64,000 bases of DNA, from positions 124,001 through 188,000 of the forward strand of contig LUVW01000017.1 in assembly GCA_001661515.1 (NCBI GenBank), written 5' to 3'. The position numbers and the translations under genes were made by a program. Within the stretch, counting starts at the first letter, position 1. Each line of letters starts with the position of its first letter. Below, in pieces: positions 21,906 to 32,443 of this stretch. The DNA is from Capniomyces stellatus. Taxonomy: Eukaryota; Kickxellomycota; Harpellomycetes; Harpellales; Legeriomycetaceae. The notes beneath the pieces are model-generated. The model ran no database searches and was not told the origin of the DNA. It saw only the letters and a list, made by a program, of their open reading frames with translations.

Positions 21906-23562
21906 CCTCCTTGCCCTTTTTTTTTAATGTTATTTTAAAAGTGGACTAAAAAGATTGTTTAAACCAATTTAATTAATACTGTATTCCCGGTTGTAGTACT
22001 CTTTTTTTTACTTGGTTTTTTGTTAGCCTTTTTAATCGTTCGTAGATTTTAATATACATATTCAATTTCGCTTAATAACGTTAACTAGACCTTGACGATT
22101 TTTATACTTGACACTACACTTGAAAATAAAGCTTATACTTGTGAAACCGTTAACAGGCGCATCACACTGGTTACTAAGGCTAACTGACCGTTTAATTGCC
22201 CGCCGCGACATCGGCAGTTTATTAACATGGTTGCGGAGTACTGATGCTATAGAATACACAAATAAGACAGCCTGATCTTTTTCCTGTAACTAGATTGATT
22301 GCCAACCTTCTTTACGTTTCCTACTGGATTATTAGAGCTGTCTTGGTAGCACCAAGACAAGTGGAATCAGTTTGCTCGTAAATTAAATAAAAAAGAAATC
22401 AGCTACTTGTTAATTGACTATTGGGTGTTTTGCTGGGAAAAATTATTCCAAAATATATCCTATTGGCTTAAACAAACTGGTTCAATTTATTTGATTTAGC
22501 CGTTGGTTTCTAACCAATTTTACGGTTGGTTTAGAGCAGTAGAGAATTTGCTGCCTTGTTTTGAATCCTGTGGAATAAGTCTTGTAAAAGAAATAGTTGT
22601 AAAAGAGCCAGATGGAAACAATGGACGTTTTAATATTATTATCATCATTTTTATTATTGTCAAATAGAGATGTCAGCTCATCAGTAAATCACAAATGTCA
22701 ATTATGTGGTTAGTTTGGGTTGACGAGTGGGTTTATGTGTGCTGTCTTTTTAACAGACTTTGCTTTCACGTCATGGAGTGGGTAATGGAGCAATGGTTAT
22801 GACGGCTGGGTTGACTACCACTAGTCATTTTTGTGCTATTCTATTACACCACAAGTGGTCAAAGAGCGAGTGAGGGCTAGGCTTACTAGCCGAAGTACTA
22901 TTTAGACGCCACAATACATGGAATCATGCAAAATGTTAGTAGTTTAATTTTAATAGTAATAAAATGTTAGTAGCAGTTTTGATGCTTTATTTTATTTGCT
23001 GTTATTCGATTCCACTGGATTTTAGTTAAATCTACTGGATTCGGATTTATTTCATACTTTATAAACACTTTAATAGTATAACGTAACGTGATTTGCTGGA
23101 AATAAGCTGTAGACAACAAAATCTCCAGATAGTCAAATTGTATTTGTCAAGCAGGCTTGACATTTGTGATTTATAAAATCAAACATCTCTAGAGTTCATA
23201 AATAACTTGATAGTGTTTCCCAACTTTGTTAATGATGGCTTTTGAAATAGGGGCCAAAGGAAAAAAAGGGATTGGCCAGTTAGTTTGTTGGTTTTAAAAG
23301 AGGGAAAAGTGTTTATAAAAGTAAGCAGAAAAACACATATTGACAAAGTTTCTATACCGAGTATTAAAGATCATTGTAAAAATATACCAAACTCTTCGAG
23401 TATATAAATAAAACTTCAAAAGGCTGGGTCATCTTTGCTTTTTAAATCAACTTGCTTTTTTTATTTTAAATTTTAAATTTAAAAAACAATAAAGAAAAAC
23501 AAATACCTGGTCAGTAAAGGACAATTTAACAAGGTAGAAAGTACAAGTAAAAGTAAGAGAAA
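21906..23562. other. Intergenic region between GATA factor and calreticulin genes
   Basis: No gene is recognised. A TATATAAAT-like element lies at about 23400-23409, roughly 155 bases upstream of the calreticulin start codon, and is a reasonable TATA candidate. Mixed homopurine and T-runs follow up to the start. Confidence 0.45.
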
Positions 23563-24990
23563 ATGAAGCTCAGCATTTATTCAATAAAGTGTTTATTGCC
23601 TTTTGCTGTTCTTGGGTATGCAAGCGGAAAGGTATACTTTGAAGAGGACTTTAGCAAAGAGGATAGTCTGGATGCCTGGGTCAAGTCAGAAGCTAGGGAA
23701 GAAAATGGAGTGATTGAGCGGTCCCCAGGAAAGTGGTTCAGTGATGAGAAGGCTTCGCAGGGATTGCGTTTGTCAGAGGAGTATAGATTCTATGACTACG
23801 CAGCCAAGCTAAAGACACCATTTAATACTAAGGGCAAGGATTTGGTTTTCCAGTACACCGTCAAGTATGAACAGGATATTGACTGTGGAGGGGCTTATGT
23901 CAAGTTGCTACCAGCAGATAGCGATCCAAAGAAGTTTGATGGAGAAACACCATACACTATCATGTTTGGGCCAGATATTTGTGGAAGTGAAAAGAAGATG
24001 GTGCATGTGATATTGAACCACAAGGAGAAGAACGTGGATTTGAACAAAAAAATCAATGCCAGAACTGATCAACTAACGCACCAGTACACCTTCTGGCTGA
24101 AGGCAGATAAAACGTACGAGGTCCTGATTGACAACAAGCAGGTGCTCAACGGAACAGTTGAGGATAGCTGGAATGTCCTTCCACCAAGAGAGATTCCTGA
24201 CGAGAAAGATACCAAGCCAGCAGATTGGGTTGATGAGGAGGAGATTCCAGATCCAAAAGATGTCAAGCCAGCAGACTGGGAAGAGGGGCCAGAGAAAATT
24301 CCGGACCCAGCAGCCAAGAAGCCAGAGGATTGGGACGATGATATGGATGGAGATTGGGAGCCAAAGATGATTCCAAATCCAAACCACAAAGTCTGGAAGC
24401 AAAAGGTAATCCCAAACCCAGATTACAAAGGGCCATGGGAAAGAGCAATGGCACCAAATCCAGAGTTCAAGGAGGACGAGAACCTTGCAGTTTACAACAT
24501 TGGATATATTGGCATTGATGTGTGGACAGTCAAGAACGGAACTATCTACGACAACTTTTTGCTAACTGATGACATCGAATATGCCAAAGAGTATGCCGCC
24601 AAGACCTGGACCAAGTATGTCAAGAACGAAATTGCCACTAAAGACAAGATCGACGAAGAGGAGAAGAAAAAGATGGAGGAGCTCAAAAAGGCTCAAGAGG
24701 CTGAGGCACTCAAAATAGTCGAAGAGGAGAAAAAGAAGGAGGAAGCTGAATCAAAAAACGCTAAGGACTTGAAGGATGATGATGAGGAGTTGGAAGAAAA
24801 GGTAGAAGTGAAGAAAGAGGAAAAGAAAGAGGAAAAGGATGAAAAGAAAGAAGTAAAGAAAGAGGAAAAGAAGGAAGAAAAGAAAGAGGTAAAGGTTGAG
24901 GAAAAGAAGGAAAAGGCAGAAGTAAAGAAGGAGGAAAAGAAAGAAGAAAAGAAAAAAGAAAAGAAAGATGAAGACAAGGACGAGCTTTAG
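23563..24990 (+). CDS. Calreticulin (soluble ER lectin chaperone, KDEL-ended)
   Basis: A single exon encodes 475 residues. A signal peptide spans about residues 1-22 (MKLSIYSIKCLLPFAVLGYA). The lectin domain has the conserved Cys pair (C108, C140; DCGGAYVKLL and DICGSEKK). The P domain (about 211-302) contains three 'IPD...KPADW/KPEDW' repeats followed by three 'P-N-P' repeats (MIPNPNHK, VIPNPDYKGPW, MAPNPEF), the 3+3 pattern of calreticulin; calnexin has 4+4. There is no transmembrane segment and the protein ends KDEL, so it should be retained in the ER lumen and fold monoglucosylated glycoproteins with Ca2+. Odd point: the ~110-residue tail is a Lys/Glu repeat (VKKEEKKEE) instead of the strongly acidic calcium-storage tail of animal calreticulin. 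Confidence 0.95.
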   Translation: MKLSIYSIKCLLPFAVLGYASGKVYFEEDFSKEDSLDAWVKSEAREENGVIERSPGKWFSDEKASQGLRLSEEYRFYDYAAKLKTPFNTKGKDLVFQYTVKYEQDIDCGGAYVKLLPADSDPKKFDGETPYTIMFGPDICGSEKKMVHVILNHKEKNVDLNKKINARTDQLTHQYTFWLKADKTYEVLIDNKQVLNGTVEDSWNVLPPREIPDEKDTKPADWVDEEEIPDPKDVKPADWEEGPEKIPDPAAKKPEDWDDDMDGDWEPKMIPNPNHKVWKQKVIPNPDYKGPWERAMAPNPEFKEDENLAVYNIGYIGIDVWTVKNGTIYDNFLLTDDIEYAKEYAAKTWTKYVKNEIATKDKIDEEEKKKMEELKKAQEAEALKIVEEEKKKEEAESKNAKDLKDDDEELEEKVEVKKEEKKEEKDEKKEVKKEEKKEEKKEVKVEEKKEKAEVKKEEKKEEKKKEKKDEDKDEL

Positions 24991-26947
24991 TTTTACTTTA
25001 TACTCTTTATAGTTTACTTTTTATTACCATTAATTTTACTTTGCTGTTGTTTATTTTGATCAATAAATAAACACGTAATCAAACAAAGATCAACCGCGGT
25101 GCTTGTTAACATAAAGCTAGTATGGTTTATATTGTTGGTAATGGGCGTTTCAATGTAGTATCGACTGATTATATCAGCAAAAACAGTGTTTTTGTAAACA
25201 GTAATACCACTGAATTGTTCAGAAAGAAGGAAAATTCACTCGATGAGAAACCCATTATGAGAATTTGGTTGCTAGTGATGTGTTTGTTTGGCTGGGAGGG
25301 GTGGGTTTAATTTTTTTTTATTGTGAGAAATAATAATATGTTTGCTTGTTTTAAGAGTCACTTTTAAAGCTTTAAATTGGAGCTTTAGTTAAATGGTAAT
25401 AAGGGGGAGATGGGGGGGGGAGGTGATGCTTTTTGATCGGGTATGTAGTATACTTTTGAATGTTGCGTTCATGAAAAAAGATATATTTTCAGCAGGTGTT
25501 CTTTTTTTTAAAATAAAAAGAAATAAGGTAAGGTTGGTAGTAGGTTGACGAGATATTATTGGAAACAAGTTGAGAGTTGGAATCATAATTCATAAGATAA
25601 TGTGTGTTAGTAAAATAATACTGTGTTTAATTTTCGATTTGTGGTTGTTTGTTTTTGTTATTGAAGTTGATTTGTGATCGATTGTTTAAAAAAACGAGGA
25701 TGAAAAAGCAAAAAAGTGCCGAGTTAGTGAGATGAGATGTTGAAAAGAAGGCTTTTAAAGGGTTTAGAGCAATAAAAACAAAGTAGCTAGAGTTAATTTG
25801 CTTATAAAAAGTACATGAAGGATAAAAAAGAGATTGAACGAATGAATTGTCCAAAAAAAGATGTTTTAAAAACAAAACAGTTGCATAATAATTAATAAAA
25901 GGTAGAATTAACAAATTGTAGTAAAAGAGAAAAGAGGGAAAATTGGGTTTGAAGTTAAACCACGTTAAGCTGAAATTCAGCCAATTGAAAAATGGTATAG
26001 AGTTACAAAAAAGAGGAAAAAAACGACTAAAAAAGCCAGTATGACTTTTATGAGGGATATTGGAATAAATAAAGATGAAAGAGAAATAACAGAATCAAAA
26101 TTTAAATGAAAAATGAAACAATGGCTAAAAAAAATAGTGACAATTAGATATCAAAAAATTTGCAAGTTCAAAAAAAGTACAAAGTTACAAGGAAAAAAAA
26201 AAATAACTGCAAAGCTACAAAAAAAAAGAAAACTATATGAAGTTACAAAAGTGTCGGTAAACCGCATTAAAAATAACAATTAGTGAAAAGCAAAGTAAAA
26301 CGAAAAAGAAGGGAAGAAAAAGAACCAAAAGAGAAATTTAGACTTTGAAAGAGAAAAAAAAGTTAAAACGGAACACGGGTTTCTTTGTTTTAGATATTTA
26401 CTTTACTGATATTGGATTAAAGGGTTATACAGATAGCAGTTGCGATTAGACAAGGACAAGAAACTCAGATAGGATACTTGAGCGGGTGCATTTGCTGTTT
26501 CGACGTTGAAGGAAAGAGAAGGAGCAAATAAAACAAAACAAAATAAAATAAAACAAAACAAAACAAAAGGCAGGATTGTGATAAGTAGGGATAGAATTAG
26601 TGCTAAAAGTGAAATTTAAGGACTAACAAGAAGGAATCAGTAGTACACGCGTGATACAACAAAGGCATATATAAAAACAATTCGATTGAAGAGAATTTTA
26701 AACAAAAGCCAAATTGTAGGCGACAACAACCACAGGTTTTAACAAGGTCTTGTTTTCTTCTTCTTCTTCTTCTTCTTCTTTGGACTGGAAGTCAGTGAGA
26801 GGCGTAAGGTTAATAGTAGGTAATATATACATGGAATAGTCAAAGAGAAGGCTTGTGGAAGAAGAGAGAAAAGAGAGAGAGAACATAGCTTGAGGATAGA
26901 TAACAAAAAGAAAAGAATAAAAAAATAAAAGAGAAAAATAGAAAGGG
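24991..26947. promoter_or_regulatory. Long purine-rich 5' flank of the RhoGEF gene
   Basis: From about 25600 to 26950 the plus strand is strongly A/G-biased, with many GAAAAA and AAAGAG runs. It also has a pentamer array AAAAC/AAAAT at 26526-26568 and a TTC trinucleotide run at about 26756-26779. No gene is recognised in it. It probably includes the promoter and a long 5' leader of the downstream gene; the transcription start is not evident. Confidence 0.45.
26526..26568 (+). repeat. Pentanucleotide microsatellite AAAAC/AAAAT
   Basis: About eight copies of AAAAC or AAAAT in a row, lying in the purine-rich 5' flank of the RhoGEF gene. Confidence 0.8.
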
Positions 26948-29900
26948 ATGGATGAGGCAACACAAAGATATAAAAAGAATTCGAATGGATATTATCGACA
27001 GTATGCAGCGGAAGCAGGAAACAGCGGCAACAGCTTTGGAGGCGATATTAACGAGCATGGTGGTTTAAATGAAAACTTTGAAAGGATAAGTGTTGGAGCA
27101 GCGGAAAAGAAAGAGGGAAGAACAAAGTTAAGTCGAATAGGAGGAAACGAGAGGTATGGGTCAACAAGCAATAGCCGTGTAAACAACAGTAGCGGCAATT
27201 ACAGCAACTACGACAGCAGCAGTTATAACAGCCACAACGGCAATAATAGCAGCTACGGCGACAACTATAACGAGCAATATGGGACAGGACACAGTAAAAG
27301 CTACAATAGCAATTATATGGATGGCTACAATAATAACAGCGGCAACAATAGCGGCATAAACAACAACAGCAGCAGTAGTAGCAACAGGGTTAGAAACAAT
27401 AGTGGCGGTGGTGGTAATGATAATAACGGAGGAAGCCTTGGGTATGGTGGTTATGCGGGTGGTGATAGATACAGGGGTACTATGGGGAGAGAGAGAGGGG
27501 TTAGTGCGGGAGTTGGGGGAAGTGTGGGCTGGAATGCAAATAGTGGGGGTGCTAGTGGGCAAGTGGCTGGTGATGGGTATGGGTATGGGTATGAGTATGG
27601 GAGTGGGAATGGGAATAGAGGCAATGTGGATAGTAGGATGTATGAAGCAAGAAAGTATGGTAACGAGGTGAATCCGTACCCAAACCCAGTGGATAAGATG
27701 AGTTACGAGTCAGTGGTGACCAGCAGGCCAGAGAACAGCAACAGCGGGTACAGTCACAGCGATACGTATAACAAGGACGTCAATGTCAATGATAACAGCA
27801 TTAGTAGCGGACATAATAAAGGAGTCAACCATGAGTATATAGGGGCAGACGGGAGCGAGTATGGAGGTAGTGGAGGTAGTAGAGTAGGGACAAGAAATAG
27901 AGGCGATTCAGAAAGGCGTGGAGGGGAAGGTGTGTATAGAGCTGAGAGTGAGCAGAGGGGTGATCAGAGGAGGGGTACAGTGGATAGCGGGGAGGATGGA
28001 GAGTATGACTATGAGGAATTGATGATTAATAATAGGTATAATAAGGGGGTTGGAAGTGAGATAAACAAAAATAGTATGGATAGACCTCGGCCAGAGCGGG
28101 AGAACCACCATGTACAACAGGACCAGGGTCAGGGTCAGGGCCAGTACTATAGCTACCACTATAAGAAGGGGAATTATTACGGGCATTATAGCCAACAGCA
28201 GGGTCATAATTACAATCAACATCAAGGTCAGAGTTATAACCAATATCAACAACAAAGCCAGAGTCAGAATTATGATTACGCCGAGCAGCAAAGAGGGGAT
28301 TATGGAGAGGGGTATTATTATGGGGGGCAAAGGAGCGAGGGTAGTATTGGAGGGGGGAGTGGCAATGATGGGTATAGAGATAGATGCAGGGAAGAGATGG
28401 AAAAGTATAGCTTGAGCAGCACAAGAACGGGACTAAACGTGGGCAATAGTAGGGGTGGTTATGGGGCGGAAGCAGGGATGGGAGTGGAGAGTGAGATAGG
28501 AGCGAGTAGATATACAAAGAGAAGCAATGTATTGGGCTACTCGATGGGAGCAAAGGAAATGGGCGAAGAGTTGGTGGGGAGCGACAAGGAGATGATGATG
28601 AGGATGAGGCTGAGGAAGAAGTTGGAAGGCGAAAGACGTGGAAGTGAGCAACAAAAGGAAGAGGACAGGTACGATTTGGAGCAAAGAAAAGATGAGGCAG
28701 TAACGACACAATCGCAGGAGGAAGGGGGTGTGAACGGGGCCAGGAGTAGGGGTATGAGTGGGAGTGGGAAGATGAAGGGGGGCAAAAGTGAGATTTGGAA
28801 ACTTTCGGTGATTAGCGAGAGGTTTGTTGGGGAGATAAAGGCGATGAATGAAAATAAAAAGAAGAACAAGACGCAATTCCGAGGGTCAGATGGAGTGGAT
28901 GTGATGAGTGAGATTCTGGACGATTACGATCGGGAGTATGCGATTGGGATGATAAAGAAGCTGATGGTGGAGGAAGGGCTGATAACACGAGTGGTAGCAG
29001 ACAACGAAGAGGGGGGAGAAGGGAGGTTGGGGGAAGAGGAGGATATAGACTCAACGTTTGAGATATTTGCGATTGACGAGGCAAAGAAGCCAACGGGAAT
29101 TCTCAGTGGGCTGCTGCCGTGCTACTCGGCGACAAAGACAGGGGTGGTGATAGGGAGTGTGGGGGAGGTGGGGAGATGTTACAGCAATGACTGTGAGCAC
29201 ATAAACAACAAGAAGAAGAAGAATGAGAGCAACAAGAAGGGCAAGCTGTGGAGTCTAGGGGCGAGCAAGGAGGTGCTGGACAAGATGAGCCAGACGGAGG
29301 TGATGAGGCAGGAGATGATATACGAGTTGATATACACGGAAAAGGAGTATGTGGACGACCTGAGGGTGTTGGTGGGGATGTTTAAGAGGGATATCAGGGA
29401 CCGGGGCATAATCAAAGATGCAAAGACAAGGCACGAGTTTATTGAAAAGGTGTTTATGAATGTGGACATGATATACAAGACCAACCTGCAGCTGAGCGAG
29501 GAGCTGCTGGCAAGGCAGAAGAAGAGCCTGGTATGTATGCGGATAGGCGACGTGGTGCTGAAACACGTAGCCGCGTTTGAAAGGTACATTGCGTATGGAG
29601 GCAACCAGCCGCTGTCGAAGGACGTGTTGGACAAGGAAGTCAAGAGAAATGCACGGCTGGTTGAGTTTCTGGCCGAAATGGAGCGGCGGCCCGAGTGCAG
29701 AAAGCTGCCCATCCAGTCATTCCTGAGCAGGCCAACAAGCAGGCTGGCCCGGTACCCGCTGATCTTTGAGGGCATCATCAAGAAGACAAAACTGGGCCAC
29801 GCTGACATTGAGAGTTTGGTGATGGCTACCAAGAAGGTCAAGGAGGTACTACAGAAGCTGAATGAGTATGCTGGTGCCACGTCCAACCGAATTGCCCTAG

Positions 29901-31954
29901 TAGCCATCAACAGCCGTCTGAACTGCTCTCCATCTGTCCGCGCCGACCTCGACCTGCTCAACGCCAACAGGAAGCTTGTCCGCTTTGGAAGTCTGCGCAG
30001 GAAAAACGACAAGGCGAGCGACGAGATTATGTGCTACCTGTTTGACCACATGTTCATGCTGTGCAAAGAACGCAAGCCTAGTGGTTCAGCCACCTCCGCA
30101 ACCACTGCAAGTCCCGAGCTCGTGCTGTACAAACCGCCAATCCCGCTGGTCATGATGGCTGTCGCCAGCAGCATCCTGGGGACGGGGTCAGGGTCGGATC
30201 CAGAGGCCAGGCCAAGGATTGGACGCATGGCGTCAACCAGCGTGAGCAACAGCAACGTCAACGCCCACAGCAACATCAGTATCAGCAGCGCCAACAGCAT
30301 CCACAACGAGGGCGATACAGGCCTGGCCAGCACAAATATAGCAAACTCAAACTCACACCTAAACTCAAGCACCAATGCGCTAAGTGTTGTGCACATGGGC
30401 AGGGTTAGAGAGGTGTACACAATGTACACCAACAGTGTGGCTGAGCGCACTGATTGGCTGACCAACCTGACAACCCAGCAGCAACTAAACGACCAACGCA
30501 GACTGTCGACAATCTACGAGACCAAGGTGGTGACGCCGTACTTTATGATGAACAACAAGATCAACTGCGGGTGCTACTTTGACAAGGGGCGCGGGTTGGT
30601 TATTGGTACTGAGCTAGGGCTGTTTGTGGGGTTGGTGGGCAAGCCAAATAGCTTTACAAGGGTGGTGGCGATAAACCACGAGAAGGTGACGCAGGTGTTG
30701 ATTATAGACAGTATGGATTTGCTGCTGATGGTGTGTGATAAGGAAAAGAACCTGTACAGCTACCCAATCCAGCTGATGCTGATGGCAAAGAGCAGCAATT
30801 ATGGTGGGAGCAGCAGCAAGCTGGGCGAGAAGGTGAGCAGCCACGTCAATTTTTTCAAGTTTGGCGAGTGTATGGATATGGATATACTGTGTGTAGTAAA
30901 GAACAACTCGCTGAGCAACCAGTCAACCATCCACCTGTACAGGCCCCAGTTGCAGTACCATGCTAACCGGACAGTTCCCGAAAGAAACCGATTGTTTAGC
31001 AAGCTGGCCTTTAGCAACAAGAGCGTGTGGCGGTTGTTCCGGGACTGTTACATAGCAGCTGAGAGCAGCAGTATATTCTTTTTGCACAGTAAATTGTGTA
31101 TTGGGTGTGATCGAGGCTTTGAGATTGTTGATTTGAAAACTATGAACACTCAGAGTCTGCTTGATCCTGCAGACAAAAACCTCAAGTTTGTGCATGCCAT
31201 GATTGACGAAAAGGCTTCGTCAATTGATGATGGAATTGGTGGTGGTGGTATTGATTTGAATGATCCTGTCAGTGCTGGTGTGGATGTTGGTGGCGTGGAT
31301 GCTAATGGAAGCAACGAGTATTTTTCCAGGCCAATGATGCTGTTCAAGGTACAAAACGGCGAGTTTTTGCTATGCTACGACAAGTTCTACTTTTTTGTCA
31401 ACAGGAACGGTCAGCGCGCACGCCCAAACGTTTTCGTCAAGTGGAACGGCCAGCCCTCAGGGTTTGTGTACAACTATCCGTTTATTGTTGCTATCGACAA
31501 GGACTTTATTGAGGTTCGACACGTTGACTCGGGTGACTTGCTCCAAGTCGTCAGGCTTTTTAATAAGCTTGTCCGGTTAATTGACTGTTACTCTGGCAAC
31601 GGTCTGCTTATTATCAACGGATACGTCAATTCCAATTCCAACTCCAACTCCAACTCCAACTCCAACTCCAATTCCAATTCCAACACCAGCTTGACTTCCA
31701 ATTCCAGTTTCAACCCAACCAGTGCTACGAGTTTGGCTTCAAACACAACCACAATCACAACCAGTAGCGCTGGTTATTCTGACTCCTTTGTTTCCAACTC
31801 TCCAACCTCTCCATATCCCAACTTCAGTACTAGTACTGCTGCTGGTATTGGCTCTGGCACAGGTGCTGCTGGTAATACCAGTGCCAATGGTGGTTTAGTT
31901 GTTGTTCAACAGATTTTTTCTCTTAGCTCGGTTGTTTCAAGTTCGTATACATAG
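26948..31954 (+). CDS. Rho1-type guanine nucleotide exchange factor (DEP-DH-PH-CNH, Rom1/Rom2 family)
   Basis: A single exon encodes 1668 residues. The first ~500 residues are low complexity, rich in Asn, Gly, Ser, Tyr and Gln, and probably disordered. A DEP-like segment spans about 617-683 (ISERFVGEIKAMNENKKKNK, then MIKKLMVEEGLI). The DH domain, about 787-991, starts RQEMIYELIYTEKEYVDDL and includes LPIQSFLSRPTSRLARYPLI, the conserved exchange-factor helix. A PH region follows (about 1003-1175) with a Ser/Asn-rich insert, and then a citron-homology (CNH) domain (about 1196-1565; FDKGRGLVIGTELGLFVG and onward). The C-terminus is Ser/Asn/Thr-rich with an (Asn-Ser)n run. This order is that of yeast Rom1/Rom2, which activate Rho1 at the plasma membrane in cell-wall integrity signalling. 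The DH-PH part is markedly richer in G/C than the flanks. Confidence 0.93.
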   Translation: MDEATQRYKKNSNGYYRQYAAEAGNSGNSFGGDINEHGGLNENFERISVGAAEKKEGRTKLSRIGGNERYGSTSNSRVNNSSGNYSNYDSSSYNSHNGNNSSYGDNYNEQYGTGHSKSYNSNYMDGYNNNSGNNSGINNNSSSSSNRVRNNSGGGGNDNNGGSLGYGGYAGGDRYRGTMGRERGVSAGVGGSVGWNANSGGASGQVAGDGYGYGYEYGSGNGNRGNVDSRMYEARKYGNEVNPYPNPVDKMSYESVVTSRPENSNSGYSHSDTYNKDVNVNDNSISSGHNKGVNHEYIGADGSEYGGSGGSRVGTRNRGDSERRGGEGVYRAESEQRGDQRRGTVDSGEDGEYDYEELMINNRYNKGVGSEINKNSMDRPRPERENHHVQQDQGQGQGQYYSYHYKKGNYYGHYSQQQGHNYNQHQGQSYNQYQQQSQSQNYDYAEQQRGDYGEGYYYGGQRSEGSIGGGSGNDGYRDRCREEMEKYSLSSTRTGLNVGNSRGGYGAEAGMGVESEIGASRYTKRSNVLGYSMGAKEMGEELVGSDKEMMMRMRLRKKLEGERRGSEQQKEEDRYDLEQRKDEAVTTQSQEEGGVNGARSRGMSGSGKMKGGKSEIWKLSVISERFVGEIKAMNENKKKNKTQFRGSDGVDVMSEILDDYDREYAIGMIKKLMVEEGLITRVVADNEEGGEGRLGEEEDIDSTFEIFAIDEAKKPTGILSGLLPCYSATKTGVVIGSVGEVGRCYSNDCEHINNKKKKNESNKKGKLWSLGASKEVLDKMSQTEVMRQEMIYELIYTEKEYVDDLRVLVGMFKRDIRDRGIIKDAKTRHEFIEKVFMNVDMIYKTNLQLSEELLARQKKSLVCMRIGDVVLKHVAAFERYIAYGGNQPLSKDVLDKEVKRNARLVEFLAEMERRPECRKLPIQSFLSRPTSRLARYPLIFEGIIKKTKLGHADIESLVMATKKVKEVLQKLNEYAGATSNRIALVAINSRLNCSPSVRADLDLLNANRKLVRFGSLRRKNDKASDEIMCYLFDHMFMLCKERKPSGSATSATTASPELVLYKPPIPLVMMAVASSILGTGSGSDPEARPRIGRMASTSVSNSNVNAHSNISISSANSIHNEGDTGLASTNIANSNSHLNSSTNALSVVHMGRVREVYTMYTNSVAERTDWLTNLTTQQQLNDQRRLSTIYETKVVTPYFMMNNKINCGCYFDKGRGLVIGTELGLFVGLVGKPNSFTRVVAINHEKVTQVLIIDSMDLLLMVCDKEKNLYSYPIQLMLMAKSSNYGGSSSKLGEKVSSHVNFFKFGECMDMDILCVVKNNSLSNQSTIHLYRPQLQYHANRTVPERNRLFSKLAFSNKSVWRLFRDCYIAAESSSIFFLHSKLCIGCDRGFEIVDLKTMNTQSLLDPADKNLKFVHAMIDEKASSIDDGIGGGGIDLNDPVSAGVDVGGVDANGSNEYFSRPMMLFKVQNGEFLLCYDKFYFFVNRNGQRARPNVFVKWNGQPSGFVYNYPFIVAIDKDFIEVRHVDSGDLLQVVRLFNKLVRLIDCYSGNGLLIINGYVNSNSNSNSNSNSNSNSNSNTSLTSNSSFNPTSATSLASNTTTITTSSAGYSDSFVSNSPTSPYPNFSTSTAAGIGSGTGAAGNTSANGGLVVVQQIFSLSSVVSSSYT
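31628..31686 (+). repeat. Coding hexamer AACTCC/AATTCC microsatellite encoding Asn-Ser
   Basis: About ten copies of AAYTCC near the 3' end of the RhoGEF gene encode alternating Asn and Ser. The unit length keeps the frame. Confidence 0.9.
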
Positions 31955-32443
31955 ACCATTCTTTTAACCCATTAACCTACTTTACTTTTTTTTTATTTAA
32001 CTTTTTAACTTTTATTCTTGTTCTTGTTCTTGTTCAACCATCCATTCTTTATATATATTTAAATGTAATTATAACAATCCACAACTGTACTTTTACTCTC
32101 TTTACTTTACTCTCTTTACTTTTTATTTATTTTTACCACATCATACTCCTGCCATCACTGTTTCAACTTTTGTTTTTCTTTAATCTACCCAATAGTTTGG
32201 ATTAATCAATTCACCTTTTGCTTTTTTTTCCAATCATTTCCCTCATTTGTTTACTTTTTTTTCATTATTTGTTTACTTTATTTATTTTTCCCACATCAAA
32301 CCAATTTCTTTTCTTTTCTTTTCTTTTCTTTTGTCCCTTCTTTTGTCGCAATAACACACAGACTATTTGACCACTTTTACAAATAATAATAATAACAACA
32401 ACAGCTACTATTATACATACAAACACACTAGTGCATTCATACC
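31955..32443. other. Intergenic region between RhoGEF and PSF2, pyrimidine-rich
   Basis: About 490 bases, T/C-rich, including CTTTACTTTACTCTCTTTAC and a TTTTC pentamer run at about 32300-32332. It holds the RhoGEF 3' end and the PSF2 promoter. No other gene is seen. Confidence 0.5.

Noticed and set aside
28026..28876. Several long minus-strand frames opposite the Gly/Asn-rich RhoGEF N-terminus
   Set aside because: They are low-complexity Pro/His/Leu products created by the biased composition of the sense gene.
29179..30012. 277-codon open frame on the minus strand opposite the RhoGEF
   Set aside because: It lies exactly opposite the DH domain, whose G/C-ending codons suppress antisense stops, and its Ser/Leu-rich product has no family signature.
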